Shown here piece after piece: positions 12,610-14,008 of a stretch of 14,008 bases of DNA; position 1 is the stretch's first letter; each line of letters starts with the position of its first letter. The stretch spans positions 1-14,008 of the forward strand of contig JAITJB010000216.1 in NCBI GenBank assembly GCA_031279155.1, given 5' to 3'. Source of the DNA: Deltaproteobacteria bacterium. Its GTDB lineage: Bacteria; Desulfobacterota; Desulfarculia; Adiutricales; Adiutricaceae. The notes under the pieces are model-generated. The model saw nothing but the letters and a program-made list of their open reading frames with translations. It did not search any database and was not told where the DNA came from. Position numbers and translations under genes: made by a program.

Positions 12610-13767
12610 CTATAAAGAAGCTTGATAAAGGGCGATTATTTCTTCTTTAGTGGCCAGCCTAGGGTTATTAGCCGGGCTGCCGCTAGCTAAGGCGTCATCA
12701 GCCATTTTAGAGACCACTGGCCCGAGCTTTTCTGCGGTCACCCCCAGGGCCGATAGAGATGGAACTTCGAGCTCCTTTATGAGCTGACGCACCTTTTGAC
12801 ACCCGCTTTTAGCCGTCTTAATATCGTCGCCTAAGTCAGCCAGGCCCATGGCCATGGCCAAATCTTTGTAGCGGGGAAAATTTCCGGACAGAGAAAAATC
12901 CATGACCTCCCCTAGAAGGGCGGCGTTGGAAACGCCGTGGGCCACATGAAACATCGCCCCGACCGGTCGCGACATCCCATGAACCAAAGCCACTGAGGAA
13001 TTAGAGAATGCTAGGCCGGCCTCTAGAGCCCCTAAGAGGGTTTTTGAGCGGGCTTCAATATTTCCTGGCTCGCGCCAAGCTAAGGGGAGGTTTTCCGATA
13101 AGAGCTTAACTGCGCTTATGGCAAAGAGATCCGATATGGGATGGGCCTTACGAGAGACATAAGCCTCAATGGCGTGGGTAAAGGCGTCAAGACCGGTAGC
13201 CGCCGTCAGAGCTTTAGGCATCCCCAAGGTGAGCATGGGATCGACTAAGGCGACCTTGGGTATGATTCTAGGGCTTATTATGAGCATCTTAACGTTTTTA
13301 CTGGTGTCAGTGATTATGGTCGTGGCCGTGACCTCGCTACCGGTCCCGGCCGTGGTAGGGACGGCGATTAGCGGTAAGGCGTCTATGGTAACTTTATCAA
13401 TACCCATATAATCTTGGATGACGCCCTTATTGGTGGCCAGAAAACTTACGGCCTTAGCTACGTCTATGGGGCTTCCGCCGCCTACGGCTATCAAAAGATC
13501 ACATTTTTCATCGATCTGAGTTTTTAGGCACTCCTCAACGTGCTCCATGGTGGGCTCTTTATCGACGCCATAATAAATGGCGCTCGTAAGAGAGGCCGCC
13601 TTAAGGGACGCGACAATGGGTTCGAGCACCCCGCTAGAATTTATAAAGGGGTCGGTAACTAAAAGTGGTCTTTTGGCTCCAAACCTCTTAGCCTCTTCCC
13701 CGACCTTAGTGGCGACGTTCTGGCCAAAGTGGATGGTTGAAGGGGCGCGTACGACAAAACTGTTCAT
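12610..13767 (-). CDS. Iron-containing (group III) alcohol dehydrogenase
   Basis: The 385-residue product belongs to the Fe-dependent alcohol dehydrogenase family (FucO, DhaT, AdhB and similar), which interconverts primary alcohols or diols with aldehydes using NAD(P)H. The dinucleotide-binding loop GGGSPIDVAK is at 96-105. The four metal ligands are at the family's usual positions: Asp194 and His198 (GLDAFTHAIEA), His263 (LVHGM) and His277 (FHVAHG). The start is ATG 13765-13767, with AAGGAG at 13777-13782 upstream; a longer TTG start would cover that ribosome binding site. It is the first gene of a two-gene minus-strand operon with the aldehyde dehydrogenase, under an upstream region with a 14-bp repeat. 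The substrate is not visible. Relatives acting on 1,2-diols, on 1,3-propanediol or on sulfonated C2/C3 aldehydes exist in anaerobes. Confidence 0.93.
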   Translation of the reverse strand: MNSFVVRAPSTIHFGQNVATKVGEEAKRFGAKRPLLVTDPFINSSGVLEPIVASLKAASLTSAIYYGVDKEPTMEHVEECLKTQIDEKCDLLIAVGGGSPIDVAKAVSFLATNKGVIQDYMGIDKVTIDALPLIAVPTTAGTGSEVTATTIITDTSKNVKMLIISPRIIPKVALVDPMLTLGMPKALTAATGLDAFTHAIEAYVSRKAHPISDLFAISAVKLLSENLPLAWREPGNIEARSKTLLGALEAGLAFSNSSVALVHGMSRPVGAMFHVAHGVSNAALLGEVMDFSLSGNFPRYKDLAMAMGLADLGDDIKTAKSGCQKVRQLIKELEVPSLSALGVTAEKLGPVVSKMADDALASGSPANNPRLATKEEIIALYQASL

Positions 13768-13863
13768 GGCGCAAAGCTCCTTAGAAATTGCCCAAGGGAC
13801 CAATAAGATCCCTAGTTCTAGTTTTACCGCCCAAAGTCGAATCCCTAGGGCGAGTGTTTTACG

Positions 13864-13905
13864 CGATCGTAGTAGAGCGATCGCGGTAGCCCGATCGCAG
13901 CGGTC
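13864..13905 (-). repeat. Three-copy 14-bp tandem repeat upstream of the alcohol dehydrogenase
   Basis: Three units of 14 bp abut: CGATCGTAGTAGAG (13864-13877), CGATCGCGGTAGCC (13878-13891) and CGATCGCAGCGGTC (13892-13905). Each carries the palindrome CGATCG. They lie about 100-140 bp upstream of the alcohol dehydrogenase start, in its leader or promoter region. The regular array of a palindromic core is what a cooperative operator would look like; the FadR-type regulator at 10162 is one candidate binder. Confidence 0.65.
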
Positions 13906-13983
13906 TATGCGATTATGGCTAAAAAAACCCTAAAAATGAATACAAGCTGTATGGTCAAAAGGTTAACCTAGGGGGCTTAAATG

Positions 13984-13989
13984 TGTCAA
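13984..13989 (-). promoter_or_regulatory. Isolated -35-like TTGACA upstream of the dehydrogenase operon
   Basis: A perfect TTGACA (minus strand) is followed at 17 bp by TTAACC, a poor -10. The sequence TTGACACAT is shared with the str operon promoter. A GGTTAACC palindrome (13961-13968) sits where the -10 would be. This may be an activator-dependent or repressed promoter, or chance. The remaining leader (13768-14008) contains no gene that I can support. Confidence 0.3.
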
Positions 13990-14008
13990 GGAAATTTAAT
14001 AATATTGG

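Noticed and set aside
13768..13803. Longer TTG start for the Fe-type alcohol dehydrogenase
   Set aside because: The extension would translate the AAGGAG ribosome binding site of the ATG at 13767, and family members begin at the shorter start.
13877..13884. GCGATCGC as a cyanobacterial HIP1 element
   Set aside because: Nothing else in the window points to cyanobacteria, and the octamer is part of a local 14-bp tandem repeat.

Overview
The window is a bacterial chromosomal segment of moderate GC content, coding mostly on the minus strand. The sequence suggests an anaerobic Desulfobacterota (deltaproteobacteria)-like organism. This rests on the general character of EF-Tu, on a cysteine-rich FMN-dependent alpha-hydroxy-acid oxidase of a type I associate with anaerobes, and on an Fe-dependent alcohol dehydrogenase paired with an aldehyde dehydrogenase. 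The assignment is an inference with no search behind it.

Region 1 (1-4783, minus strand) is the classical str operon in the order rpsL (S12), rpsG (S7), fusA (EF-G), tuf (EF-Tu; its 3' end lies beyond the window start). A near-consensus sigma70-type promoter (TTGACA, 17 bp, TATAAC) lies just downstream of tilS. It is followed by an apparently untranslated leader of about 350 nt with several perfect stems. The rpsL-rpsG and rpsG-fusA gaps also hold structure: a hairpin with a U tract, and four copies of a 15-bp AT-rich tandem repeat. fusA has a forced TTG start.

Region 2 (4784-7800, minus strand) holds tilS (tRNA-Ile lysidine synthetase), preceded and probably translationally coupled to a cyclase/KynB-family metal-dependent hydrolase. 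Upstream is an FMN-dependent alpha-hydroxy-acid dehydrogenase/oxidase-like gene with its own strong terminator. Its promoter is overlapped by two abutting perfect palindromes.

Region 3 (about 7800-10161) is accessory in character: more than 2.3 kb containing one gene, an orphan type I restriction-modification specificity subunit (hsdS) with no hsdM or hsdR beside it. Long non-coding flanks surround it. The right flank carries a GGAA-repeat tract, two large inverted repeats and a 26-bp tandem repeat.

Region 4 (10162-14008) is a small catabolic module: a FadR-type GntR regulator on the plus strand, converging across a strong terminator on a minus-strand pair. The pair is an iron-type alcohol dehydrogenase followed by an aldehyde dehydrogenase of the CoA-acylating methylmalonate-semialdehyde dehydrogenase family. 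Together they could oxidise an alcohol to an aldehyde and then to an acid or acyl-CoA, or run the reverse reduction. The substrate cannot be read from the sequence. A 14-bp tandem repeat centred on CGATCG lies upstream of the pair and is a candidate operator.

No tRNA, rRNA, CRISPR array, transposase or integrase was recognised.
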